A stretch of DNA of 64,000 bases. Source: Bacteroides bouchesdurhonensis (GTDB lineage Bacteria; Bacteroidota; Bacteroidia; Bacteroidales; Bacteroidaceae). Of this stretch, positions 8,287 to 16,983 are shown piece after piece. Under the pieces are notes generated by a model that was not told where the DNA came from, did no database searches, and was given only the letters and a program-made list of their open reading frames with translations. The position numbers and the translations under genes were made by a program. The first letter of the stretch is position 1. Each line of letters begins with the position of its first letter. The DNA is taken from NCBI RefSeq assembly GCF_900155865.1, contig NZ_LT707006.1, positions 3,636,577 through 3,700,576 of the forward strand, written 5' to 3'.

Positions 8287-9495
8287 ATGACTAGTGTAAA
8301 AGTAAAATTCAGTCCTTCATCCGTTATCCTTAAAGAGGGAACGGTTCATTATCAAATAATTCATCATTGTAAAGTACGGCATATCCGCACCGGTTACAAA
8401 CTGTTTCCAAGTGAGTGGATTTCTGCTTCCGGTGAAATCAATGTCTCGGCAGGAAGTGGAGAAGGCCGAAAAAGCTATCTTGCTGCATTAAAAAATCAAA
8501 TTGATAAAGACCTTTTCCGAATAAAGAAATGCATCAACCGATTGAATCAGGAAGACACCCCTTTCACTGTGGACCGTATAATAGAACTTTACACTGCTCC
8601 TGAAGGGAATTGCACTTTCCTTTTATATGGAAAAGAACTGCTGGTAGAATTGAGGCAGATAGGTAAGGTACGCACAGCCGGCACCTATCAGAATGCCTTG
8701 AACAGTTTTGAGCGGTTTCGGGGACACCGGGGCGATATCCCATTGGATGAACTGGATTCCAATCAGATGATAACCTATGAAAGCTGGCTCAAAGGAACCG
8801 GTGTCTGTCCGAATACCAGTTCGTATTATATGCGTAACCTCAGGGCCATTTATAACCGGGCCGTGAGTGAAGGGCTTGTTGTTCAACGAAATCCCTTCAA
8901 GCATGTCTATACCGGCATAGACAAAACGAAGAAACGGGCGGTTTCCCTCAGCGTGATTCGAAGAATACGGGATTTGGATCTTAATAAAAAGTCTCTCATT
9001 TTTGCCAGGGACATCTTTATGTTCAGTTTTTATACACGTGGAATGTCCTTTGTGGATATGGCATTCCTGAAAAAGAAAGACCTCCAGAATGGAATCTTGA
9101 CCTATCGGAGAAAAAAAACCGGTCAGCAATTGTTTATCAAATGGGAAAAGCCCATGCAGGAACTTATTGATAAATACAATACCTCTGAAACTTCCTACCT
9201 GCTACCAATTATTCAGAACAATGGTGTGGACGAATGGCATCAATACCAAAATGAAGCGCACCGTATCAACAGAAATCTGAAACACATTGGCAAACAAATA
9301 GGTTTAGGTATTCCACTTACCACCTATGTTGCGCGCCATGCTTGGGCCAGCATCGCTCAAAGTAAAAATGTTTCTTTGCCTGTCATCAGTGAGGCACTGG
9401 GACATGATTCGGAGCAAACCACCCGAATTTATCTTGCCTCTTTAGATGCATCTATTGTAGACACGGCAAATAGTCTCATTTTGATGTCTATATAA
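8287..9495 (+). CDS. Tyrosine recombinase, probable promoter invertase of the CPS locus
   Basis: A 402-residue protein with an N-terminal arm-binding-like region, a SAM-like core-binding region (about 105-200) and a C-terminal catalytic domain. Visible catalytic features are Arg in FYTRGMSFVDMAFL, a basic hairpin YRRKKTGQQLFIKW, TTYVARHAWAS (Arg-His) and the tyrosine in TTRIYLASLD. Bacteroides CPS loci often carry such a recombinase just upstream of an invertible promoter. Here its stop is only 24 bases from a 22-bp inverted repeat. The start at 8287 (MTSVKVKF) is preferred over the TTG at 8281. Confidence 0.85.
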   Translation: MTSVKVKFSPSSVILKEGTVHYQIIHHCKVRHIRTGYKLFPSEWISASGEINVSAGSGEGRKSYLAALKNQIDKDLFRIKKCINRLNQEDTPFTVDRIIELYTAPEGNCTFLLYGKELLVELRQIGKVRTAGTYQNALNSFERFRGHRGDIPLDELDSNQMITYESWLKGTGVCPNTSSYYMRNLRAIYNRAVSEGLVVQRNPFKHVYTGIDKTKKRAVSLSVIRRIRDLDLNKKSLIFARDIFMFSFYTRGMSFVDMAFLKKKDLQNGILTYRRKKTGQQLFIKWEKPMQELIDKYNTSETSYLLPIIQNNGVDEWHQYQNEAHRINRNLKHIGKQIGLGIPLTTYVARHAWASIAQSKNVSLPVISEALGHDSEQTTRIYLASLDASIVDTANSLILMSI

Positions 9496-9518
9496 ATAAA
9501 TACCGAAAAAGGTACATA

Positions 9519-9787
9519 TCTTCTTAAGAGAAGTACATCTATATAATGAACTTGAAAGAGTAGCGATAGTCACTTTATCTTCTTAAGAGAAGTATATTTC
9601 GTTTGCAAAAGTACGAAAAAATCTAAAAATCAAGGCATAAAGCGAACTTTTTTTACTACTTATTTTTAAGAATCTTCAACATAATGCGTAAAATGAAAAA
9701 CAATCATCCCCATATATCCTCTAACATGACTTTGTTTATCAAGTTATTATCGCTTTATAACTAAAAGATGTACTTCTCTTAAGAAGA
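9519..9787. repeat. Invertible promoter segment bounded by a 22-bp inverted repeat
   Basis: The left site at 9519-9540 (TCTTCTTAAGAGAAGTACAT then CT) is repeated exactly in inverse orientation at 9766-9787. A third, near-identical site lies at 9578-9597 in the same orientation as the left one, with one mismatch over 20 bases. The segment sits between a tyrosine recombinase gene and upxY. This is the arrangement known for phase-variable Bacteroides capsule promoters. Either left-hand site could recombine with the right one, giving inversions of about 269 or 210 bases. Confidence 0.85.
9605..9633 (-). promoter_or_regulatory. Candidate switchable promoter, pointing away from the capsule genes
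   Basis: On the minus strand, bases 9613-9605 read TACTTTTGC, a full match to the Bacteroides -7 element TAnnTTTG. A weak -33 match (CTTG/TTGA) lies about 17 bases upstream, shorter than the usual ~19. No equally good element reads toward upxY inside the segment. In this assembly the promoter therefore points to the recombinase gene, i.e. the CPS operon is probably in the OFF orientation; inversion would aim it at upxY. Confidence 0.55.
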
Positions 9788-9957
9788 GTAGTATGTTTTA
9801 GTATAAGTGAACACTTGCCTTTTAGAATAGCGATGCAAGGGATGATTAAAGGAATAAAAGATTCCTACTTTTGGAAAGTGTTTTGTAACTGCTTGATTAT
9901 TAATAAATAGAATAATCGTGCAGGATTGGTGATATTTGCCTGAACTAAAGTATATCA

Positions 9958-10494
9958 ATGGGAAATACTGAATACGCACAATGGTATGTCATGCGTGATT
10001 TAAAACGGTGTAATGCTAAAAAGCCGGCATACAAACAACTGCAAGAAGCAGGAGTAAAGGTATTTGTCCCCTTGAAGTGGCAAATCATTTTGCAAAAGGG
10101 TAAAAAGGTGCGTGAGAAAGTTCCGGTCATTCAAGATTTGCTCTTTGTTTATGATTCCCGTCAGCATTTGGACTCCATTGTGGAAAGAACCAAAACGCTT
10201 CAATACCGTTGGTTGCGGAATACGTTTCGGGAACCTATGACTGTGTCTGATTTGGAAATGGACAGATTCATGCAAGCCGTCAGCAGTTCCGATTCACCCA
10301 AATATTATTTGCCGGAAGAGATAACCCCTCAGATGTGCGGACGTAAAATTCGGATTATAGGAGGCTCTCTCAACGGATATGAGGGCTGTTTGCTTAAAAT
10401 ACGAGGCAGCAAGATAAAACGCTTGCTTGTCGAATTAAAGGGTTATCTCGCTGTTGGTGTGGAGGTTCTTCCTGAATATATTCAATTTGCCTGA
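9958..10494 (+). CDS. upxY: UpxY-type capsule transcription antiterminator (NusG-like)
   Basis: A 178-residue protein with an N-terminal NusG domain (QWYVMRDLKRCNAKKPAYKQL, then VFVPLKWQI) and a C-terminal KOW-like segment (CGRKIRIIGGSLNGYEGCLL). UpxY proteins are the first gene of Bacteroides CPS operons and let RNA polymerase pass early termination in their own leader. A 170-base leader separates the invertible segment from the ATG at 9958. The usual second gene, upxZ, is absent: the next gene is already the initiating transferase. Confidence 0.9.
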   Translation: MGNTEYAQWYVMRDLKRCNAKKPAYKQLQEAGVKVFVPLKWQIILQKGKKVREKVPVIQDLLFVYDSRQHLDSIVERTKTLQYRWLRNTFREPMTVSDLEMDRFMQAVSSSDSPKYYLPEEITPQMCGRKIRIIGGSLNGYEGCLLKIRGSKIKRLLVELKGYLAVGVEVLPEYIQFA

Positions 10495-10504
10495 TACGAT
10501 ATTT

Positions 10505-11650
10505 ATGACTGTTATTTCAAATGTAATGGACAATCCTAGAGCCTTTTGGGTTGTCAACTCCTTGTTTGTATTCGCCTTGAGCGTATTTTGTGCCGGCGTC
10601 TTGATTCCACAAATCTTGTTGATATCATTTCGTAAGCGTCTGTTTGATGTGCCTGATGAACGGAAGATCCATCAGGGAGTAGTACCCCGTTTAGGAGGGA
10701 TAGCCTTCAAACCGGTTGTCTTTTTCTCGGTGGCACTTGCTTTGGGACTCAGTATGTTGTTGGGATACGGTCAGCTTCTTGGTAATATCGGCAGTGAAAG
10801 CCGCCCGTTGGCATTCGGCTTCTGTACCATTATGATGCTTTATTTGGTTGGTATGGCTGATGACCTGATTGGTATCCGTTACCGTGCCAAGTTCGCCATA
10901 CAGATTATTTGCGGATTACTGGTCATTGCAGGCGGGCTGTGGATCAATAACCTGCACGGTTTGCTGTTTATTCACGCTCTTCCTGAATGGATTGGATACC
11001 CCATTACCTTATTCGCCGTGGTATTTATTATCAATGCCATCAATCTGATAGATGGGATAGACGGATTGGCTTCCGGGTTGTGTGGAGTGGCTATGCTTTT
11101 TTATGGATTGGTATTTTTTATAATAGGCGAATACATTTATGCCCTGCTCGCTTTTGCGACACTTGGAGTGCTCGTTCCCTTTTTCTATTATAACGTATTT
11201 GGAGATCCTGCCAAAAAGAACAAAATATTCATGGGGGATACCGGCAGCTTGACGATTGGCATGATGACTTGCATTTTAAGTCTGAAACTGCTTGACGGGT
11301 TTCCGGTAAATCCCTCTATGCAACAGCCTAATGCTTTCTTTTTAGCCTATTCACCGTTTATCATTCCCTGTTTTGATGTGGTACGGGTTTATTTGCATCG
11401 TGTGCGAAACGGAAAGAATCCCTTTTTGCCAGATAAGAACCATATCCATCACAAAATGCTTGCTGTTGGCATGAGACAGCGTACAGTTATGATTGCCATT
11501 GTACTGGTATCTGTCTGTTTTACACTGTGCAATATTCTGCTTTCACGTTATATAAATGTAACCTTGCTTTTAATACTGGACATCTTTATATGGACCTTGG
11601 GTAATCTATGGTTAACCCGGAGAATCCATATAGTTCATTCGAAACTATAG
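10505..11650 (+). CDS. Undecaprenyl-phosphate sugar-1-phosphate transferase (WecA/MraY type)
   Basis: A 381-residue polytopic membrane enzyme that links the first sugar phosphate to the lipid carrier. Family motifs are all visible: DDLIGIRYRAKF (DDxxxxR), INAINLIDGIDGLASG (NxxNxxDGxDGL), GDTGSLTIG and the histidine motif NHIHHKML. About ten hydrophobic helices are present. The start at 10505 (MTVISNVMDN) was chosen because the longer frame from 10454 begins inside upxY; an ATG at 10526 is also possible. It defines the first step of the CPS repeat unit. Confidence 0.88.
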   Translation: MTVISNVMDNPRAFWVVNSLFVFALSVFCAGVLIPQILLISFRKRLFDVPDERKIHQGVVPRLGGIAFKPVVFFSVALALGLSMLLGYGQLLGNIGSESRPLAFGFCTIMMLYLVGMADDLIGIRYRAKFAIQIICGLLVIAGGLWINNLHGLLFIHALPEWIGYPITLFAVVFIINAINLIDGIDGLASGLCGVAMLFYGLVFFIIGEYIYALLAFATLGVLVPFFYYNVFGDPAKKNKIFMGDTGSLTIGMMTCILSLKLLDGFPVNPSMQQPNAFFLAYSPFIIPCFDVVRVYLHRVRNGKNPFLPDKNHIHHKMLAVGMRQRTVMIAIVLVSVCFTLCNILLSRYINVTLLLILDIFIWTLGNLWLTRRIHIVHSKL

Positions 11651-11662
11651 TTTTATATCAAT

Positions 11663-12460
11663 ATGAATTTTTGCAAAAATTTAATTGGGGCAATATTACT
11701 CCTGTTTTTAGGAGCTTGCTCAACTTCAAAAGAAGTCACTTATTTTCAAGATTTACGTCCGGGCGAAAGCGAATTGGCGCTTACTGCTCTGGTAGAGATT
11801 AAGATTCAACCGAAAGACAAATTGTCTATTTTAGTCAACAGCCAGGATTTGCGCCTGACCAACCTGTTTAACTTGCCGATTGTTTCTCAACAGATTGGCA
11901 TGGAGGGTTCTTCCGGTTCTAATCGTGGTGTGTCCGGTTATACGGTAGATTCCAAAGGGAACATTGACTTTCCCGTGTTGGGAGAAATTCACATAGCCGG
12001 TATGACCCGTGAAGAGGTGGCTGCCTATATTAAGAAAGAGCTACAGTCGCATGATTTGATTAAAGACCCTGTCGTTACGGTGGAATATATGAATCTCAGC
12101 GTAGCCGTAATGGGTGAAGTGAACAATCCCGGCCGTTTTAGTATCGACAAGGATAACCTTACAATCCTGGATGCCTTAAGCCAGGCGGGAGACCTCACTA
12201 TCTACGGAAAGCGGGAAAAGGTATTGGTGTTGCGTCAAGAAGAAGGAAAACAACGGGTTTATGGAGTCAATCTTTGCTCTGCCGAGCATCTTTACACTTC
12301 GCCTGCTTATTATCTGCAACAGAATGATGTGGTATATGTGGAGCCTAATGCTACCAAAGCCCGTCAGTCTACCGTAAACGGGAACAATGTGCGCAGCACC
12401 TCTTTCTGGATTTCCCTGGCTTCTTTATTGACCTCCATCGCTGTACTTATCGCTAAATAA
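11663..12460 (+). CDS. Wza-like polysaccharide export lipoprotein
   Basis: A 265-residue protein with a lipoprotein signal peptide; the lipobox FLGAC places the lipidated Cys at 19. A polysaccharide export (Poly_export) domain follows (KIQPKDKLSILVNSQD, about 45-150), then a SLBB-like domain (VAVMGEVNNPGRFSIDKDN, about 150-230) and a C-terminal hydrophobic segment. It would form the outer-membrane export pore together with the Wzc-like protein encoded nine bases downstream. Confidence 0.9.
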   Translation: MNFCKNLIGAILLLFLGACSTSKEVTYFQDLRPGESELALTALVEIKIQPKDKLSILVNSQDLRLTNLFNLPIVSQQIGMEGSSGSNRGVSGYTVDSKGNIDFPVLGEIHIAGMTREEVAAYIKKELQSHDLIKDPVVTVEYMNLSVAVMGEVNNPGRFSIDKDNLTILDALSQAGDLTIYGKREKVLVLRQEEGKQRVYGVNLCSAEHLYTSPAYYLQQNDVVYVEPNATKARQSTVNGNNVRSTSFWISLASLLTSIAVLIAK

Positions 12461-12469
12461 AAAAGAGAA

Positions 12470-14866
12470 ATGGCTACTATTCAGAATAAATCAACAGTAC
12501 AAAATACGCAGGATTTCATTACCATACAGGATTTATTTTACCTCTGTCTCAACAAATGGCACTGGTTTGCCATTTCATTGGCCTTATGTTTGGGGGTTGC
12601 GACCTTTTATCTGTTGAGAACCCCATCGGTATATGTCAGGACTGCCTCTATTTTGATTAAAGACGATTCCAAAGGGAAATCTTCTTCTACGGATATGGAG
12701 TCTTTTTCCGATTTGGGACTGTTTACGACCAACACCAATGTCTATAACGAGATGGGAACTTTGAAGTCTCCCGACATCATGCGTGAAGTGGTGTCTCGAT
12801 TGCATTTGGAAATGAATTATCAGACAGACGGACGTTTTCATAAACAGACTGTGTATGGAAACCAACTTCCTGTCCAGGTGGTGATTCCTAATCTTTCCGA
12901 GAATGAATCCGCAACTTTCGAACTGCATCTGGCAAAGGATGGTGCAGTGGAATTATCCTCTTTTACACGGAATGGAACAGAAATAGAAAATGATGGTTTT
13001 GTGAAAGGCAATTTGAATGACAGTATTCAAAGCCCCCTAGGCCCTATTGTCGTTATTCCATCGGCTGCCTATTCAGATAAAACGGTAAGCACAATTTATG
13101 TAACCCGCCAGTCTTTGTCTGCGGCATCAGCTGGCTGTTCTGCTCGCTTGAATATATCCCAGAACGATGAGAAGTCCAATATCATCACGTTGTCTTTCCA
13201 GGATGTGTCCACCCAACGGGCGGAAGATGTGCTCAATACCCTTATATCCGTTTACAATGAGAACTGGGTAAGGGACAAGAATCAGATAGCGGTTAGTACA
13301 TCCATGTTCATCAATGAGCGTTTGGGTGTGATTGAGGGTGAGCTTGGCAATGTGGATGATGATATATCTTCTTTCAAAAGTGAGCATTTGCTGCCGGATG
13401 TACAGGCGGCGGCAAATATGTATATGACTCAAGCCAATGAAGCCAATGCTGCAATTCGTGAATTGAACAACCAGGCATATATGGCCCGATACATAAAGAA
13501 CTATTTGACCAATGAAAACAATAAACATCAGTTACTCCCTGCCAATTCCGGCATTGAAAATGCAAGCCTTGCCACACAACTGAATGAATATAATACCAAG
13601 TTATTGGAGCGCAATAGCTTGGTGTCTCACAGTAGTGTCAAGAACCCCTTAGTCAGGGAAATGGACAAGTCGTTGGATGATATGCGAAGCGCTTTGATCA
13701 CTTCCATTGACAACCAAATGGTAGCTTTGCGTGCACAAATCAGAAGTTTGGAGGCCATTGGGGGACAGGCAACCTCGCAGATTGCCTCCAACCCGAAGCA
13801 GTCCAAATACCTGCTTAGCGTGGAACGCCAACAAAAGGTGAAGGAGTCACTTTACCTATATCTGTTACAAAAACGTGAGGAGAACGAGCTTTCTCAGGCA
13901 TTTACGGCCTACAATACCCGTATTATAACAAAGCCTGGAGGAAGCATGATTCCTACCGCTCCCGTAAAGAAGAACATTTTCCTGGTGGCTTTTGCCTTGG
14001 GTATATTGATACCGGTAGTCATTGTGTTCATGCGTGAAAACATGAATACCCGTGTTCGTGGAAGAAAAGACCTAGAAGGCTTGAGCGTTCCTTTTATCGG
14101 AGAGATTCCTTTGTCTATACGTGGTAAGAAAAGAGTAAAATCACATGAGGCACATACCATTGTGGTTAAAGAAGGAAACCGTGACATCATGAATGAGGCT
14201 TTTCGTGTCTTGCGTACCAATCTGGAGTTCATGATTGGCAAAGACCAATCCTCTAATGTGATTGTAGTCACCTCGTTCAATCAGGGAAGTGGAAAATCGT
14301 TTTTGACCATGAACATAGCCATGAGTCTTGCCATCAAAAATAAAAAAGTATTGGTTATCGACGGCGACCTTCGCCACGCCTCTGCCTCAGCCTATATCCA
14401 TTCGCCGGAGGTTGGTCTGAGCAATTATTTAGGAGGACAGGTCGACAAACTTTCGGATATAATTGTTACGGACAAGCAACACCCTTCATTCAGTTTTATC
14501 CCCGTCGGCACCATTCCCCCCAACCCGACCGAACTGTTGTTCGACGACCGTCTACAGGACGCAATCCATACTTTAAAGCAGCAATATGATGTTGTATTGA
14601 TAGACTGCCCACCGGTTGAATTGGTGGCCGATACTCAAATCATAGAGAAACTGGCCGACCGTACCGTTTTTGTGGTACGTGCAGGCTTGCTGGAGCGTAG
14701 CATGCTTCCGGAGTTGGAAAACATCTATCGAGAGAAGAAATACAAGAATATGTCTGTAATCCTCAATGGGACAGAAGGAGCCGGCGGAAGATACGGTTAT
14801 CGGTATGGCTACCGATACGGTTATGGAAGCGGTTCTTATTATGGAAACAATGACAGGTCCAAGTAA
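12470..14866 (+). CDS. Wzc-like tyrosine autokinase and chain-length protein
   Basis: A 798-residue inner-membrane protein. It has a first membrane helix at about 30-50 after LYLCLNKWHWFAIS-like sequence, a large periplasmic Wzz-type region, coiled coils (about 280-470) and a second helix (about 508-525). The cytoplasmic BY-kinase domain has Walker A NQGSGKSFL near residue 605, Walker A' VLVIDGDLRHAS and Walker B VVLIDCPP. The tail is a Tyr-rich cluster (RYGYRYGYRYGYGSGSYYG) that is the expected autophosphorylation site. It works with Wza and the PHP phosphatase that follows two bases later. Confidence 0.92.
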   Translation: MATIQNKSTVQNTQDFITIQDLFYLCLNKWHWFAISLALCLGVATFYLLRTPSVYVRTASILIKDDSKGKSSSTDMESFSDLGLFTTNTNVYNEMGTLKSPDIMREVVSRLHLEMNYQTDGRFHKQTVYGNQLPVQVVIPNLSENESATFELHLAKDGAVELSSFTRNGTEIENDGFVKGNLNDSIQSPLGPIVVIPSAAYSDKTVSTIYVTRQSLSAASAGCSARLNISQNDEKSNIITLSFQDVSTQRAEDVLNTLISVYNENWVRDKNQIAVSTSMFINERLGVIEGELGNVDDDISSFKSEHLLPDVQAAANMYMTQANEANAAIRELNNQAYMARYIKNYLTNENNKHQLLPANSGIENASLATQLNEYNTKLLERNSLVSHSSVKNPLVREMDKSLDDMRSALITSIDNQMVALRAQIRSLEAIGGQATSQIASNPKQSKYLLSVERQQKVKESLYLYLLQKREENELSQAFTAYNTRIITKPGGSMIPTAPVKKNIFLVAFALGILIPVVIVFMRENMNTRVRGRKDLEGLSVPFIGEIPLSIRGKKRVKSHEAHTIVVKEGNRDIMNEAFRVLRTNLEFMIGKDQSSNVIVVTSFNQGSGKSFLTMNIAMSLAIKNKKVLVIDGDLRHASASAYIHSPEVGLSNYLGGQVDKLSDIIVTDKQHPSFSFIPVGTIPPNPTELLFDDRLQDAIHTLKQQYDVVLIDCPPVELVADTQIIEKLADRTVFVVRAGLLERSMLPELENIYREKKYKNMSVILNGTEGAGGRYGYRYGYRYGYGSGSYYGNNDRSK

Positions 14867-14868
14867 TC

Positions 14869-15585
14869 ATGTGGTTGTTTCATAAAACAACAGTCCTTTC
14901 TCGAAGTGGCTTACTCAAAGGTATGGTGGATTGCCATAGTCACCTGCTTCCCGGAGTAGACGACGGTGTACAATCTATGGAAGAGTCTCTGCAAATTTTG
15001 CGGGAAATGGAGCAACAAGGGATTCGTAGAGTATGGCTCACACCCCACATCATGGAAGACATCCCCAACGAGACCCTTGCGCTGCAGCGTAAGTTCTGGG
15101 AACTGTTGCAGCAGTACCGTGGTGCGGTGGAGCTGAAGCTTGCTGCGGAATATATGCTCGATAATCTTTTTGAAGAGCGATTGGAGAAAGAGGATTTGCT
15201 TCTTTTGGAAGAAGGAAAACGTTTTTTGTTGGTGGAGACCTCCTACTTCAACCCTCCGATGGATCTTTTGTCCGTTCTGCAACGCATTCAAAAGAAAGGT
15301 TATTATCCTTTGCTGGCACATCCGGAACGGTATGAATATATGCAGAAGGAAGACTATAATACTTTGAAAGAGGAACATATTTCGTTTCAGTTGAATCTGC
15401 CGTCACTGGCAGGTATGTATGGAAAGCATGTACAGAAAAAGGCGGAAGATTTGTTGAAAGCCGGAATGTATGATAGGATGGGGGGAGATACACATTCTTG
15501 TCATCGTTATCAGCAAATGCTTTTCTCTTCAATAAAACATAACCAGACAAAGCTCTTGGACGGGGTGAATGCTAATACATTATAA
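14869..15585 (+). CDS. PHP-type tyrosine-protein phosphatase (CpsB/YwqE family)
   Basis: A 238-residue metal-dependent phosphatase expected to dephosphorylate the Tyr tail of the preceding kinase. PHP motifs are visible: MVDCHSHLLPGVDDG (metal-binding His/His/Asp) near residue 22, TPHIM, a catalytic Glu-rich helix (LKLAAEYMLD), LLAHPERY and the C-terminal GGDTHS. It starts two bases after the kinase gene. After it, the operon is interrupted by an island with a scrap of another sugar gene. Confidence 0.9.
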   Translation: MWLFHKTTVLSRSGLLKGMVDCHSHLLPGVDDGVQSMEESLQILREMEQQGIRRVWLTPHIMEDIPNETLALQRKFWELLQQYRGAVELKLAAEYMLDNLFEERLEKEDLLLLEEGKRFLLVETSYFNPPMDLLSVLQRIQKKGYYPLLAHPERYEYMQKEDYNTLKEEHISFQLNLPSLAGMYGKHVQKKAEDLLKAGMYDRMGGDTHSCHRYQQMLFSSIKHNQTKLLDGVNANTL

Positions 15586-15588
15586 TTC

Positions 15589-15684
15589 ATGAAAAGAATT
15601 CCTAATTATATCGATTCCCATGATTTACCCAGTTTCAAGAAGATTCTCGGCGATGGTTCGGACTATGGCACTGTGGGAAGATAA
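15589..15684 (+). pseudogene. Remnant of glucose-1-phosphate thymidylyltransferase (rmlA)
   Basis: A 31-codon frame whose middle (HDLPSFKKILGDGSDYG) matches the RmlA segment around residues 50-70 of the full ~290-residue enzyme. Both ends are missing: the first residues (MKRIPNYI) and the last (TVGR) do not belong to the family. This is probably the scar of a deleted dTDP-sugar module that once followed the phosphatase gene. Confidence 0.7.
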
Positions 15685-15702
15685 TTTTTTATGTAGAAGA
15701 TT

Positions 15703-16242
15703 ATGATAAATCAAGAAACTAAAACACGCATACAAAAATACTTTGACGAAGCGTGTAAGGAACTTCATATTGACAGTTCTTTGTACACCTTACGTTTTTG
15801 CATAGATGACGGCAGATTCCCTTCTGCATTTAACTCTGCAGAATGGGGTGGAAACACCTTGTATATTAATGAAGAATGGGTAGAACTATGCTTGCGAAGT
15901 GATTGCGAGTTTGATTTGAGATACATCCTCAGCCATGAAGCTCGTCATCTTTACCAACATCAAGTGATAGCAGATTTCAAGCAAAGAGGAAAATCAAGCG
16001 AACTTCCTGCTGTCATCAATCAATGGGAATATGAATTTCTGCACTATATCAGAAACGAGGGCGATGAAGATAGTATGGACAAGAATACAAACCAACAGGT
16101 TGAAATAGACGCTAATGCCTTTGCCAATTGTATGCTTATCAAAAATGGTTTGGGGGCAAGAATCAAATCTGGTCAAGAAAAAATCATGGAAAAGGCTATC
16201 AAGGCATTGGCGAAAAAGATGTGGAATATTAAAATTGCTTGA
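15703..16242 (+). CDS. Putative HExxH zinc metallopeptidase-like protein (ImmA/IrrE-like)
   Basis: A 179-residue protein with the zincin motif SHEARHLYQH (HExxH) at about residue 70 and a downstream acidic/Ala helix VEIDANAFANCM that could provide the third metal ligand. A preceding strand (GGNTLYINEEWV) also fits the ImmA/IrrE fold. ImmA-type proteases cleave phage or ICE repressors; whether this one does is unknown. It is unrelated to polysaccharide synthesis and sits in an island with a dead IS. No partner XRE gene is adjacent. Confidence 0.6.
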   Translation: MINQETKTRIQKYFDEACKELHIDSSLYTLRFCIDDGRFPSAFNSAEWGGNTLYINEEWVELCLRSDCEFDLRYILSHEARHLYQHQVIADFKQRGKSSELPAVINQWEYEFLHYIRNEGDEDSMDKNTNQQVEIDANAFANCMLIKNGLGARIKSGQEKIMEKAIKALAKKMWNIKIA

Positions 16243-16274
16243 TGCATACGTATGCTTCAAAATTAGTAGATAAT

Positions 16275-16979
16275 ATCACTAGTGTCTCTTAAAAAAATGC
16301 AAAACATCTCAATATGGCTCATTATGATGTAAAATCCAATTCCAACTGACCGTCATTTTTATAAAGAATGTCGTATTCAGCATAGCTAAATAAATCCTTG
16401 ATATTGTCTTTCACAAGTATAGAACTACCAAGGTCCTCATTACTTCATAAATGTCCCTATTGAGTTTTAATACACTCTCAATAATGGCTACCAAACAATA
16501 AATAATGATAGCCACATATATTTGTATTCTGACTGTATTCTCAGAGTTTCCCCAAAAGGATTTTACTCGAAGATGCTGCTATCCAACTGGGTATGGACTT
16601 TGATACCAGACTTTGTGCTCCTGAATCGGGTTCAATCATACAATGACAGGCACAAGTCTATTGCTGTTGAATCAAAAGCATAAAAAGTTCCGTTCAAATC
16701 GAACTCCTTGTCAATTCGCTTTTGTTGAGCCATGTTTACCATGTGATAGGCAAAAGCTTCAAAAAGAAGATAATCTCTTAGCATATCGCTCAAAATAGCG
16801 TTTTAGAAGGAATGAAGTCATTTGATTGAAAACATATTTCTTAATATTCATAGCTATTGCAATTTGGCTCAGTCCCTAAGATAGCTGATTCAAATGTGCG
16901 ACAAGCATTTTTTGAAAATAAATATTGTAATTCAAATAATTAACGTATCTCTTTACAATTATTAAGAGACACTAGTGAT
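16275..16979 (-). mobile_element. Decayed IS4-type element, internally deleted
   Basis: An exact 18-bp inverted repeat (ATCACTAGTGTCTCTTAA at 16275-16292; complement at 16962-16979) bounds 705 bases. On the minus strand, broken pieces of a DDE transposase remain: one around 16735-16640 reads QKRIDKEFDLNGTFYAFDST then AIDLCLS. Another around 16570-16470 reads FWGNSENTVRIQIYVAIIIY then CLVAIIESVL. Both are familiar blocks of the IS4 family with a DUF4372-type N-terminus. Stops and a large deletion make it inactive. CTAG next to TGTCTCTTAA on both sides may be the target duplication. Confidence 0.7.
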
Positions 16980-16983
16980 TCTC

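Noticed and set aside
9519..9597. The repeated sites as the start of a CRISPR array
   Set aside because: There are only three copies, one inverted, with unequal spacing and an adjacent recombinase; a promoter switch explains them better.
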